Below are positions 32,562-40,610 of a stretch of DNA of 64,000 nucleotides, in pieces (the stretch's first letter is position 1; every line of letters begins with the position of its first letter). The translations under genes were made by a program, and so were the position numbers. This DNA is from an uncultured Chryseobacterium sp. (GTDB lineage: Bacteria; Bacteroidota; Bacteroidia; Flavobacteriales; Weeksellaceae). The notes under the pieces were generated by a model, which ran no database searches, was not told the DNA's origin, and was given only the letters and a program-made list of their open reading frames with translations. The stretch lies in the NCBI RefSeq assembly GCF_936933875.1, contig NZ_CAKZIK010000068.1, forward strand, positions 8,615-72,614. Direction: 5' to 3'.

Positions 32562-33584
32562 ATGAAAAATACAGAACTATTATACAGAGCCCTTTCCGAA
32601 AGAATTCTCGTTCTCGATGGAGCAATGGGAACGATGTTGCAGCGCTATAAATTTGAGGAAGAAGATTATCGTGGCGAAAGATTCAAAAATTGGGAACATC
32701 CCTTAAAAGGAAACAACGATTTACTCTCGCTCACCCAACCACAGGCGATTGAAGAGGTTCACCGAAAATATTTAGAAGCCGGCGCGGACATTATAGAAAC
32801 CAACACTTTTTCGGGGACAACCATTGCCATGGCCGATTATCACATGGAAGATTTGGTTTACGAACTCAATTTTTATTCTGCGAAAATCGCCAGAAAAGTT
32901 TGCGACGAATTCACCGCCAAAAATCCTGAAAAACCAAGATTTGTCGCAGGTTCTATTGGTCCAACCAACAAAACGGCGTCACTTTCACCCGATGTGAATG
33001 ACCCAGGATTTCGTGCGATTACTTTTGATGAATTGAGAATTGCCTACAAACAACAAGCAGAAGCACTTTTAGACGGCGGTTCCGATATTTTATTGGTTGA
33101 AACTATTTTTGATACTTTGAATGCAAAAGCCGCACTGTTTGCGATTGATGAAATTCAGGAAGAAAGAAAAATTCAAATTCCGATTATGGTTTCGGGTACC
33201 ATTACCGATGCTTCAGGACGCACTTTGAGCGGACAAACCGCAGGTGCATTTTTGATTTCCATTTCGCATTTGAATTTGTTGAGTGTCGGGTTTAACTGCG
33301 CTTTAGGAGCCAAACAACTGACACCTTATTTAGAAGAAGTTGCCAATAATTCTGACTTCTATATTTCCGCGTATCCAAATGCGGGATTACCAAATGCCTT
33401 TGGTCAATACGACGAATCACCAGAATTTATGGCAGAACAAATCCGTGAATATGCCGAAAAAGGTTTAATCAACATTGTTGGTGGTTGTTGCGGAACAACA
33501 CCGCCGCATATTAAAGCAATTGCGGAATTGGTGAAGGGATATAACCCGAGGAAAATTAATCAATATAACAATGTATCAATTTGA
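32562..33584 (+). CDS. metH: Methionine synthase, homocysteine-binding module (split MetH, N-terminal part)
   Basis: A 340-residue homocysteine S-methyltransferase domain equal to the N-terminal module of cobalamin-dependent MetH. It shows ILVLDGAMGTMLQRYKFEE near residue 15, then NTFSGTTIAMADY. The zinc ligands are a cysteine in GFNCALG and the pair in VGGCCGTTPPHI near 308. It ends at the natural inter-domain linker, and its length plus that of the second metH gene (889) equals 1229, almost exactly E. coli MetH (1227). So the gene is split at a domain boundary, not broken by a frameshift. A transposase and repeats lie between the halves. Confidence 0.95.
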   Translation: MKNTELLYRALSERILVLDGAMGTMLQRYKFEEEDYRGERFKNWEHPLKGNNDLLSLTQPQAIEEVHRKYLEAGADIIETNTFSGTTIAMADYHMEDLVYELNFYSAKIARKVCDEFTAKNPEKPRFVAGSIGPTNKTASLSPDVNDPGFRAITFDELRIAYKQQAEALLDGGSDILLVETIFDTLNAKAALFAIDEIQEERKIQIPIMVSGTITDASGRTLSGQTAGAFLISISHLNLLSVGFNCALGAKQLTPYLEEVANNSDFYISAYPNAGLPNAFGQYDESPEFMAEQIREYAEKGLINIVGGCCGTTPPHIKAIAELVKGYNPRKINQYNNVSI

Positions 33585-33624
33585 AAATCTACTAATTTAT
33601 TGGTAATTAATTGATGTGATCTAG

Positions 33625-33935
33625 AAAAAGCCACGAAGTGGCGACATCAACAGCATAGTGCGAAGCGCTATGAAAAAAAATTGTAGGAAAAGAAAAAGCC
33701 ACAAAGTGGCGATATCAAAAGCATAGTGCGAAGCGCTTTGAAAAAAATGTAGGAAAAGGAAAAGCCACGAAGTGGCGACATCAACAGAATAGTGCGAAGC
33801 GCTATAAAAAAATGTAGGAAAAGGAAAAGCCACGGAGTGGCGACATCAAAAGAATATTGCGAAGCGCTATAAAAAATGTAGGAAAAGGAAAAGCCACGAA
33901 GTGGCGACATCAACAGCATAGGGTAAAGCCCTATG
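33625..33935 (+). repeat. Tandem array of five paired REP-like hairpins
   Basis: Five units with a 64-68 base period, starting at hairpins at 33630, 33698, 33764, 33829 and 33893. Each has hairpin A, GCCAC-GAA-GTGGC, the tail GACATCAA, then hairpin B, CATAGTGC-GAA-GCGCTATG or close variants, then AAAAATGTAGGAAAAGG. Hairpin A is nearly invariant (loop GAA, AAA or GGA). The last unit has a changed hairpin B (CATAGGGT-AAA-GCCCTATG). It occupies the gene-free stretch 33585-33988. Confidence 0.88.
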
Positions 33936-33963
33936 AGAAAAATGAAATGAAATAAATTTGGGA

Positions 33964-33984
33964 GGTCTGAAAGACCGACATCAA
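33964..33984 (+). repeat. REP-like hairpin immediately before the transposase gene
   Basis: GGTCT-GAA-AGACC (33964-33976) followed by the same GACATCAA tail; the transposase ATG comes four bases later. An inverted twin lies at 34583-34595. Confidence 0.8.
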
Positions 33985-33988
33985 AAAA

Positions 33989-34441
33989 ATGGGACAGTCA
34001 TTAAATAAGATTTATATCCACATAGTTTTCAGCACGAAACACAGGGTACCTTTGATTTCAAAAGAAATTGAAGAAGAATTGTTTTCATATTTAGGTGGGA
34101 TTTGTAAAAATTTGGAATGTAATCCTATTCAAATTGGCGGACATAAAGACCATATTCATATTCTTTGTTTGCTATCAAAGAAAATTGCATTAATGGATTT
34201 GATTGAAAAAGTAAAAACCAATTCCTCAAAATGGATAAAAACCAAAGGAAAGGAGTTTGAAAATTTTTATTGGCAGAATGGTTATGGTGTTTTTTCTATA
34301 AATCCAACAGAAATAGAAATTGTAAAAAATTATATTTTAAATCAAGAGGAGCAACATAAAAAGAAATCTTTTCAAGAAGAATTTGTGGCTTTTCTAAAAA
34401 AATACGATGTTGAATATGATGAAAGATATGTTTGGGATTAG
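33989..34441 (+). CDS. IS200-like Y1 (REP-associated, RAYT-type) transposase
   Basis: A 150-residue single-domain HUH-type tyrosine transposase. The metal-binding HUH motif is HIH at 55-57 in GGHKDHIHILCLLSKK, and the catalytic tyrosine is probably Y115 in VKNYILNQEEQHKK. The N-terminal KIYIHIVFSTKHRVPLI and the C-terminal YDVEYDERYVWD are characteristic of the Bacteroidota IS200-like group. All catalytic residues appear present and the frame is intact. There is no TnpB partner. It lies between the two metH genes, with inward-facing REP-like hairpins on both sides, the arrangement of REP-associated tyrosine transposases. It is in the operon's reading direction and may be co-transcribed. Confidence 0.92.
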   Translation: MGQSLNKIYIHIVFSTKHRVPLISKEIEEELFSYLGGICKNLECNPIQIGGHKDHIHILCLLSKKIALMDLIEKVKTNSSKWIKTKGKEFENFYWQNGYGVFSINPTEIEIVKNYILNQEEQHKKKSFQEEFVAFLKKYDVEYDERYVWD

Positions 34442-34442
34442 G

Positions 34443-34595
34443 ATGTCGCGCTTTCAGCGCTCCGCAATTCTGTGGGATTATTTATCCAAAAGCTTTACCC
34501 TTGCTTAGTGATGTCGCCACTTCGTGGCTTCGCAATTTCGCTACATATTTTTCATAGGGCTTTGCCCCATGTTAATGATTAAGGTCTTTCAGACC
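34443..34595 (-). repeat. Inverted REP-like hairpins downstream of the transposase
   Basis: Three hairpins in the opposite orientation to those on the left: GCGCT-TTC-AGCGC (34448-34460), GCCAC-TTC-GTGGC (34516-34528) and GGTCT-TTC-AGACC (34583-34595). The first two are preceded by GATGTC, the complement of the GACATC tail. An imperfect CATAGGGC-TTT-GCCCCATG hairpin is at 34553-34571. Together with the left set they bracket the transposase. Confidence 0.85.
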
Positions 34596-34615
34596 TTCTT
34601 TAAACAAAATTAAAA

Positions 34616-37285
34616 ATGATGAACAATCAAAAAATATTAAAACTATCGGGATTAGAGCCGCTTTATGTGACTCCCGAATCCAACTTCATCAACGTCGGGG
34701 AACGAACCAATGTTGCGGGTTCCAAAAAGTTTCTTCGCCTCATTAAAGAAGAAAAATTTTCGGAAGCATTGGATATTGCGAGACATCAAGTGGATGGTGG
34801 TGCACAAATTCTAGATGTAAACTTTGATGACGGACTCTTGGACGGGAAATATTGCATGGTTAAATTTTTAAATTTAATCGCTTCCGAACCTGATATTGCA
34901 AGAATTCCGATTATGATTGATTCCTCAAAATGGGAAATTTTGGAAGCCGGACTGCAGGTTGTTCAGGGAAAGTGTGTGGTAAATTCCATCAGTTTGAAAG
35001 AAGGTGAAGAAGAGTTTATAGACCACGCCAAGAAAATAAAAAGATATGGTGCAGCCGTAATTGTAATGGCTTTTGATGAATATGGACAAGCCGATAATTA
35101 CGACCGCAGAATAGAAATTTGCAAGCGTTCCTATGATATTTTGGTTAATAAAGTGGGCTTTCCATCAGAAGATATCATTTTTGATTTGAATATTTTTCCC
35201 GTTGCTACAGGAATGGAGGAGCACCGCAGAAATGCATTAGATTTCATTGAAGCCACAAAATGGGTTCGCGAAAATCTTCCGAATGTTTCGGTTTCAGGCG
35301 GTGTTTCCAATGTTTCGTTTTCGTTCCGTGGGAATGACAGCGTTCGCGAGGCAATGCATTCCGTTTTCCTTTATCACGCCATAAAAGCGGGGATGAATAT
35401 GGGAATTGTTAACCCAACAATGTTGGAAGTTTACGACGAAATTCCAAAAGATTTATTGGAGTTGGTGGAAGATGTAATGTTGGATAGAAGAGATGACGCC
35501 ACAGAAAGGCTTTTAGAATATTCCGAAAGAGTAAAATCCACCAAAAAAGAAGTGGTTGAAGATTTGGCTTGGAGAAGAGAACCTTTGCAAGACCGAATTA
35601 CGCACGCTTTGGTAAAAGGAATTGACCGCTTCATTATTGAAGATGTAGAAGAAGCCAGAACACAAACTTCCAGACCTTTAGATGTGATTGAAGGCAATTT
35701 GATGACAGGAATGGGCGTTGTTGGTGATCTTTTCGGAAGTGGAAAAATGTTCCTTCCGCAAGTGGTAAAATCGGCGAGAGTGATGAAAAAAGCGGTGGCT
35801 TATTTGCAACCCTTTATTGAAGCCGAAAAAGACCAAACCCAAAAAGCCAATGGGAAAGTGTTGATGGCAACCGTAAAAGGCGATGTGCATGATATTGGAA
35901 AAAATATTGTGGCGGTAGTTTTAGGTTGTAACAATTATGAAATCGTGGATTTGGGAGTGATGGTTCCTGCAGAAAAAATTATTCAGACCGCGATTGATGA
36001 AAATGTGGATGCGATTGGTTTGAGTGGATTAATTACACCGAGTCTGGATGAAATGGTTCACGTTGCGGCGGAATTGGAAAGAAAAAAATTAAAATTTCCT
36101 TTGTTAATTGGCGGTGCAACCACTTCCAAAGCGCATACTGCTGTGAAGATTTCGCCAAAATATTCCCATACGGTTGTTCATATTAATGACGCTTCTCGTG
36201 CTGTAGGTGTGGTTTCGCAGTTGTTGGACAGAAATTCTGAACAGTATCAAATTGATTTAAAATTAGAATACGACGATTTCCGTGAAAAATTTTTGAGCCG
36301 TCAAGTTGAAAAAGAATATGTCCCGATTGAGGAAGCGAGAGCCCAAAAATTCAAAATTGATTGGGAAAAAGAAGAAATTTTTAAGCCAAAAAAATTAGGA
36401 ATTCAAATTATTGAAAACCAGGATTTAAGAGAATTATTGCCTTTTATTGATTGGTCGCCGTTTTTCAGAAGTTGGGAATTACACGGAAAATTTCCTGATA
36501 TTTTGACCGACGAAATCGTTGGAGAACAGGCAACAGAAGTCTATAATGACGCCAAAAAGATGCTCAATAAAATTTTAAACGAAAAATTATTGACTGGGAA
36601 AGCCATTTTCGGAATTTTTCCTGCAAATGCTACAAACCAGGATGATATCGAAGTTTATGATGAAAATGGAAAGGTGATTTCAACTTTCCACACGCTTCGT
36701 CAGCAATTGAAAAGGTCTGCAGGAAAAGATTATCTCGCGCTTTCAGATTTTATCGCACCAAAAGAAAGTGGAAAACAGGATTATATCGGATGTTTTGCAG
36801 TAACGACAGGTTTTGGCACCGATGAATTGGTCAAAAAATTTAAAGATGACCACGATGATTATAACGCTATTCTTGCAAAAGCTCTTTCAGACCGACTTGC
36901 AGAAGCATTTGCAGAATATTTACACCATAAGGTAAGAACCGAATTTTGGGGATACGCTGAAGATGAAAGTTTAGATAACGAAGATTTAATCGCTGAAAAA
37001 TATTTAGGAATTCGTCCGGCTCCTGGTTATCCGGCTTGTCCGGACCATTTGGAAAAGCAAACCATTTGGGAATTAATGAAAGTGAAAGAAAACATCGGTT
37101 TGGAGCTAACTCCAGGATTGGCGATGTTTCCAACCGCGGCAGTTTCGGGATATTATTTTGGAAATGAAAAATCTAAATATTTTGGGGTTGGAAAAATTTC
37201 GGAAGACCAGTTGAAAGATTATGCTCAAAGAAAGGGAGTTGACGAGGATTTCGCAAGAAAATGGTTGGCTCCGAATTTGGCGTAA
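34616..37285 (+). CDS. metH: Cobalamin-dependent methionine synthase, C-terminal three modules (split MetH)
   Basis: 889 residues holding the remaining MetH modules. A pterin-binding domain (about 10-290) has FINVGERTNVAGSKKF and IPIMIDSSKWE. A cobalamin cap and B12-binding domain (about 320-560) carries the cobalt-ligand motif DVHDIG near residue 427 and GLSGLITPSLDEMV. The SAM-dependent activation domain (about 570-889) has RPAPGYPACPDH and SGYYFGN. It must work with the homocysteine module encoded 1 kb upstream. It transfers methyl from methyltetrahydrofolate to homocysteine. The start is a tandem ATG ATG. Confidence 0.96.
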   Translation: MMNNQKILKLSGLEPLYVTPESNFINVGERTNVAGSKKFLRLIKEEKFSEALDIARHQVDGGAQILDVNFDDGLLDGKYCMVKFLNLIASEPDIARIPIMIDSSKWEILEAGLQVVQGKCVVNSISLKEGEEEFIDHAKKIKRYGAAVIVMAFDEYGQADNYDRRIEICKRSYDILVNKVGFPSEDIIFDLNIFPVATGMEEHRRNALDFIEATKWVRENLPNVSVSGGVSNVSFSFRGNDSVREAMHSVFLYHAIKAGMNMGIVNPTMLEVYDEIPKDLLELVEDVMLDRRDDATERLLEYSERVKSTKKEVVEDLAWRREPLQDRITHALVKGIDRFIIEDVEEARTQTSRPLDVIEGNLMTGMGVVGDLFGSGKMFLPQVVKSARVMKKAVAYLQPFIEAEKDQTQKANGKVLMATVKGDVHDIGKNIVAVVLGCNNYEIVDLGVMVPAEKIIQTAIDENVDAIGLSGLITPSLDEMVHVAAELERKKLKFPLLIGGATTSKAHTAVKISPKYSHTVVHINDASRAVGVVSQLLDRNSEQYQIDLKLEYDDFREKFLSRQVEKEYVPIEEARAQKFKIDWEKEEIFKPKKLGIQIIENQDLRELLPFIDWSPFFRSWELHGKFPDILTDEIVGEQATEVYNDAKKMLNKILNEKLLTGKAIFGIFPANATNQDDIEVYDENGKVISTFHTLRQQLKRSAGKDYLALSDFIAPKESGKQDYIGCFAVTTGFGTDELVKKFKDDHDDYNAILAKALSDRLAEAFAEYLHHKVRTEFWGYAEDESLDNEDLIAEKYLGIRPAPGYPACPDHLEKQTIWELMKVKENIGLELTPGLAMFPTAAVSGYYFGNEKSKYFGVGKISEDQLKDYAQRKGVDEDFARKWLAPNLA

Positions 37286-37350
37286 TTTTTCGCACAGATT
37301 TCACAGATTTTCACGGACTTTCTTGAGAGAAATAATTTGGAATTTGTGAA

Positions 37351-37440
37351 GCCGCGAAGCGGTGAAATCACTAGCATTGGGTGAAGCCCAATGAATGAAA
37401 GTACGAGATTTCAACCAAGCCACGAAGTGGCGACATCAAA
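37351..37440 (+). repeat. REP-like hairpins between metH and metF
   Basis: GCCGC-GAA-GCGGT (37351-37363), CATTGGGT-GAA-GCCCAATG (37375-37393), and GCCAC-GAA-GTGGC (37419-37431) followed by GACATCAA. The last is identical to hairpin A of the transposase-associated array 3.5 kb upstream. Confidence 0.8.
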
Positions 37441-37650
37441 TAAATAATAATTGGAACGCCGAATTGTTGCGTGAGCGATTGCATTGGCAATCCCGGAGCA
37501 AGCTCTGGAAAAACCGTGGGAGCGAGGAATTACCTCTTTTATTATTTATTTTTAAAGGAATCGGCGAATCTCGTTGCTCGATTTGTAACGGAAAGCGCGG
37601 TTTTTTGTGGATGGAAAACCTTATAGATTTCCGAAAGCTATAAGGTTTAG
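37441..37650 (+). repeat. Mosaic intergenic element and terminator-like hairpin before metF
   Basis: A GC-richer patch with words such as GCGTGAGCGATTGCATTGGC and GTAACGGAAAGCGCGG that read like an interspersed flavobacterial intergenic element. It ends in AACCTTATAG (37618-37627) paired with CTATAAGGTT (37639-37648). An ORF crossing it (37395-37643) has no protein-like character. Identification as a repeat rests on recall, since there is no second copy in the window. Confidence 0.4.
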
Positions 37651-37724
37651 CAAAAGAAAAAACACGCTCAAATTTTAAATAAAATAATCTGAAATCTGAT
37701 GTCTAACATCTGAAATCTATAAAT

Positions 37725-38681
37725 ATGAAAATCACAGAACACATAAAAAACTCAAACGGAAAAACTTTGTTTTCAATTGAAGTAATTCCGCCGACAAAAG
37801 GGACAGGAATTGAAGATTTATACAAAAATATTGACCCTTTGATGGAATTTAATCCGCCGTTTATTGACGTGACGACCTCTCGCGAAGAATACGTCTATAT
37901 CGAAAAGGGAAATGGTTTGATGGAGCGTAAAATCACAAGAATGCGTCCGGGAACTTTGGGAATTTGTGCTTCAATTCAGCATAAATATGATGTGGATACG
38001 GTTCCGCACGTTTTGTGTGGCGGTTTTACGAAGGAGGAAACCGAATATCTTTTGGTGGATTGTCTTTATTTGGGAATTGATAATATAGTTGCTCTTCGTG
38101 GCGATGCGATGAAAGGCGAAAACCATTTTGTCCCAACAGAAGGAGGTCATCAGTACGCAATTGATTTGGTGAGACACATCAACGATTTGGGACGAGGAAA
38201 ATATTTAAGCGGCGATATCAATTGTGCGGATGACAATCGTTTTTGTATTGGTGTTGCAGGTTATCCTGAAAAACATATTGAAGCACCATCTATGAAATAC
38301 GATTTGCAAAAATTGAAGGAAAAAGTAGATGCAGGTGCAGATTACGTAGTAACTCAAATGTTTTTTGACAATAAAAAATACATTGAATTCGTGAAACAGG
38401 CACGAGAAATTGGCATTAATGTTCCAATTATTCCGGGAATTAAGCCTATTGCGACGAAGAGACATCTTTCAATGCTTCCGAAAACCTTTAAAATTGATTT
38501 ACCGGAAGACTTAATTTCTGAAATTACAAAAGCGAAAGACAACACCGCAGTGAAACAAATCGGTATTGAATGGGCGATTGCGCAATGCAGAGAACTTTTG
38601 GATTTCGGCGTTCCTGTGCTGCATTTTTACTCGATGGGGAAGAGCGATAATATTAAGAAAGTGGCGAGAGAATTATTTTAA
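37725..38681 (+). CDS. metF: Methylenetetrahydrofolate reductase
   Basis: A flavoprotein TIM barrel of 318 residues reducing methylene- to methyltetrahydrofolate, the methyl donor for MetH. Motifs are TLFSIEVIPPTKG (catalytic glutamate) near 17, FIDVTTSREEYVYI, CGGFTKEETEYLL, NIVALRGDAMKGE with the folate-binding aspartate, and YVVTQMFFDNKKY. Last gene of the methionine operon. A word-like repeat, CTGATGTCTAACATCTG, sits directly before the start codon, as also before the NifU-type gene. No clear terminator follows. Confidence 0.96.
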   Translation: MKITEHIKNSNGKTLFSIEVIPPTKGTGIEDLYKNIDPLMEFNPPFIDVTTSREEYVYIEKGNGLMERKITRMRPGTLGICASIQHKYDVDTVPHVLCGGFTKEETEYLLVDCLYLGIDNIVALRGDAMKGENHFVPTEGGHQYAIDLVRHINDLGRGKYLSGDINCADDNRFCIGVAGYPEKHIEAPSMKYDLQKLKEKVDAGADYVVTQMFFDNKKYIEFVKQAREIGINVPIIPGIKPIATKRHLSMLPKTFKIDLPEDLISEITKAKDNTAVKQIGIEWAIAQCRELLDFGVPVLHFYSMGKSDNIKKVARELF

Positions 38682-38784
38682 ATTTTATCTAAAAGGATGA
38701 AATTTGTTTTGAATCAGCTTCATTGGTGAGGTTCAACAACGCTTGGTATGTTAGGTTCACTTCTATCCATATTCCAAATGGAAA

Positions 38785-39936
38785 TTACAGCATTTTGTGG
38801 CGCTGAAATTCTTTAGCTCTATCAAATAAATATCGATAAGTAGCCAATTTTCGGGTAACATTTACGTCTAAACTTTCTGCAATTTTCATCATTTTTGGGT
38901 TGAAATCACCAATCCACTGTAGTTCGGTTACTTTAAAATCGGTGTGTTCTCTGAGATGTTTGGTGCCTTCCCAAATCATATACCCGTCAATTCCCGTTCT
39001 TTGCCATTCAGGAATTACCCCAAAGACAAGCCCCACCATTTTGGTGTTTTTTGAGAATTTTTTCACCCACAAAAATTTCAGTTTTTCCCAAATGCCGAAT
39101 TTTCCATTCAGGTATTTAAACCATTGGTTAACGTCCGGAATGTTAATCCACATTGCAATTGGTTTTTGGTTTACGTAAACAAACCAGGAAATATGTTCGT
39201 TGATGATGGGCTTCATGCTTTTGAACATTTTCAAAGTCTTTGCTTCTTCAAGTTGCTTTCCTTCACCATGACTAGCCCAGGCTTTATTGTAAATTTCTGT
39301 AAAATCTTTGGCAAATTTTTCAAGTTGGTTTTTCTTCATTGGTTTTGCAGTAATTGCCGGATTTTTGGAGTGCTTTGCATGCATTACCGTAAAAACCCTG
39401 GAAACATCTGCATGAACAGGCCTACTATAGCAAAGTTGGTTGAAATAAACCTGAAATCCGTAATTTTCAAAAAGGTCTTTATAATAGGGCAAGTTATAGT
39501 TCATTCCATAAAGAGGCTCTGTAAAGCCATCCATCAGAACGCCCCAAAATTTATCACGCTCTCCAAAGTTAATGGAGCCATCCATCGCTTCCATTCCGCG
39601 TTCCTGAAGCCAGTTTTTAGAAAAACCGAAAATAAAATTGGCAGTTTCTTGGTCATTGATGCAATCAAAAAAACCAATTCCTCCGGTTGGTTGTTCCTGC
39701 TTGTATTTTTTGTTGATGAAAACGGCAATTTTTCCCACCGTTTCGTTGTTATCATCTACGAAAAGAAATCTTTCACATTCTCCAGTTCTAAAAAGTTTGT
39801 TCTTTTTTTTATCGAATACCGCTTCAATATCCCTGTCTAAAGGACGGATGTAATTTTTATCTTTTTTGTAAAGTCTGGGCTGAAATTCAAGAAATTCTTT
39901 TTCCGCAGCGAAATTATTCACCAAAATTGCTTTCAT
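38785..39936 (-). CDS. Uncharacterised GNAT-fold protein
   Basis: From the ATG at 39936 (a GTG lies directly before it) the product has 383 residues. The sequence resembles large two-lobed GNAT-like proteins of Bacteroidota. An N-terminal lobe contains EFLEFQPRLYKKDKNYIRPLDRDIE and FGFSKNWLQERGMEAMDGSINFGERDKFWGVL-like features. A C-terminal lobe has MVGLVFGVIPEWQRTGIDGY, which has the shape of an acetyl-CoA-binding R/Q-x-x-G-x-G/A loop, and LQWIGDFNPKM. Substrate and role are unknown. It converges with metF. Confidence 0.75.
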   Translation of the reverse strand: MKAILVNNFAAEKEFLEFQPRLYKKDKNYIRPLDRDIEAVFDKKKNKLFRTGECERFLFVDDNNETVGKIAVFINKKYKQEQPTGGIGFFDCINDQETANFIFGFSKNWLQERGMEAMDGSINFGERDKFWGVLMDGFTEPLYGMNYNLPYYKDLFENYGFQVYFNQLCYSRPVHADVSRVFTVMHAKHSKNPAITAKPMKKNQLEKFAKDFTEIYNKAWASHGEGKQLEEAKTLKMFKSMKPIINEHISWFVYVNQKPIAMWINIPDVNQWFKYLNGKFGIWEKLKFLWVKKFSKNTKMVGLVFGVIPEWQRTGIDGYMIWEGTKHLREHTDFKVTELQWIGDFNPKMMKIAESLDVNVTRKLATYRYLFDRAKEFQRHKML

Positions 39937-39951
39937 CACTAAAATTTTGGC

Positions 39952-40449
39952 TTAATATTTTGGACAGTCCTGAACTTTTACATTTCTAAGAACAGTCTGT
40001 TTTCCATTGAGAGTAACAAAAACTTCGGCAAAACTTCCGTACATACAATCGGTAGTCATTTCATCAAAAGCGCCATCTTCTGCGTTGATTTCGATATTCT
40101 CACCATAGAAATGATAGGTGTTTTCGGAAAAATCCATTTTGTTCAGTTTGTATTCGGTTCCGTTGATGATAATTTTTCCGGTTTGATTCACTGAATTAAA
40201 ACTGAAAACGGTATTTCCATTAGAAGTGAAAACAGCTTTTCCCTGTTCTGCTTTCTCAGCAAACGGAACGACTTTCAAAGCGTCGGTTCCGGGTGTAGCT
40301 TTCATTTCTAAGTCATTTTTTACCAACGAAGAATCTACTGCAGGAACGGGAAGTGCGTTTTGATGTTCTACATTTTCTATTTTTTCATCCTTTTTACACT
40401 GTAAAGCTAAAAGTGATAAAAAAGTGGTTGCCAGAAGTAAGTTTTTCAT
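39952..40449 (-). CDS. Hypothetical lipoprotein
   Basis: 165 residues with a lipoprotein signal peptide: hydrophobic MKNLLLATTFLSLLALQC, lipidated cysteine at 18, then a charged KKDEKIEN start of the mature protein. The mature part is beta-rich, with a linker rich in V and D followed by FTSNGNTVFSFNSVNQTGKI and a pair of late cysteines (TTDCMYGS and VQDCPKY) that could form a disulfide. No family recognised. It lies 12 bases after the GNAT-like gene on the same strand but probably has its own promoter (TTTG, 19 bases, TACTTTTA upstream). Confidence 0.8.
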   Translation of the reverse strand: MKNLLLATTFLSLLALQCKKDEKIENVEHQNALPVPAVDSSLVKNDLEMKATPGTDALKVVPFAEKAEQGKAVFTSNGNTVFSFNSVNQTGKIIINGTEYKLNKMDFSENTYHFYGENIEINAEDGAFDEMTTDCMYGSFAEVFVTLNGKQTVLRNVKVQDCPKY

Positions 40450-40583
40450 GACCTAAAAGTAGCAATTATTTTACCAAAACCAAATATTCAAAAGGTTTGA
40501 GCGTGGTAAACCGTGTCATCAAATATAAAAATTTCTTCTAGTTTCTGCATATTTTGATATGAAAACAAGAAATCAAAATTAAT

Positions 40584-40591
40584 TATCTTTG
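40584..40591 (+). promoter_or_regulatory. -7 box of the yicC-gmk promoter
   Basis: TATCTTTG, an exact TAnnTTTG match, 19 bases before the yicC ATG. Confidence 0.55.
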
Positions 40592-40610
40592 TGCAGTAAT
40601 AAATGATTCT

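Noticed and set aside
33621..33919. Minus-strand ORFs across the repeat array
   Set aside because: They are translations of the tandem repeats (repeating SASHYS- and LRTM-like words), not genes.
33625..33935. CRISPR array
   Set aside because: The repeat period is 64-68 bases of contiguous similar sequence without unique spacers, the units are paired hairpins, and no cas gene is near. The adjacent HUH transposase explains them better.
32562..37285. metH frameshift or insertion mutation
   Set aside because: The two proteins end and begin at the natural linker and their combined length equals full MetH, so this is a split gene of the kind known in the phylum.
37395..37643. 82-codon ORF between metH and metF
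   Set aside because: It runs through REP-like hairpins and a mosaic intergenic patch, has no protein-like pattern and no promoter or leader of its own.
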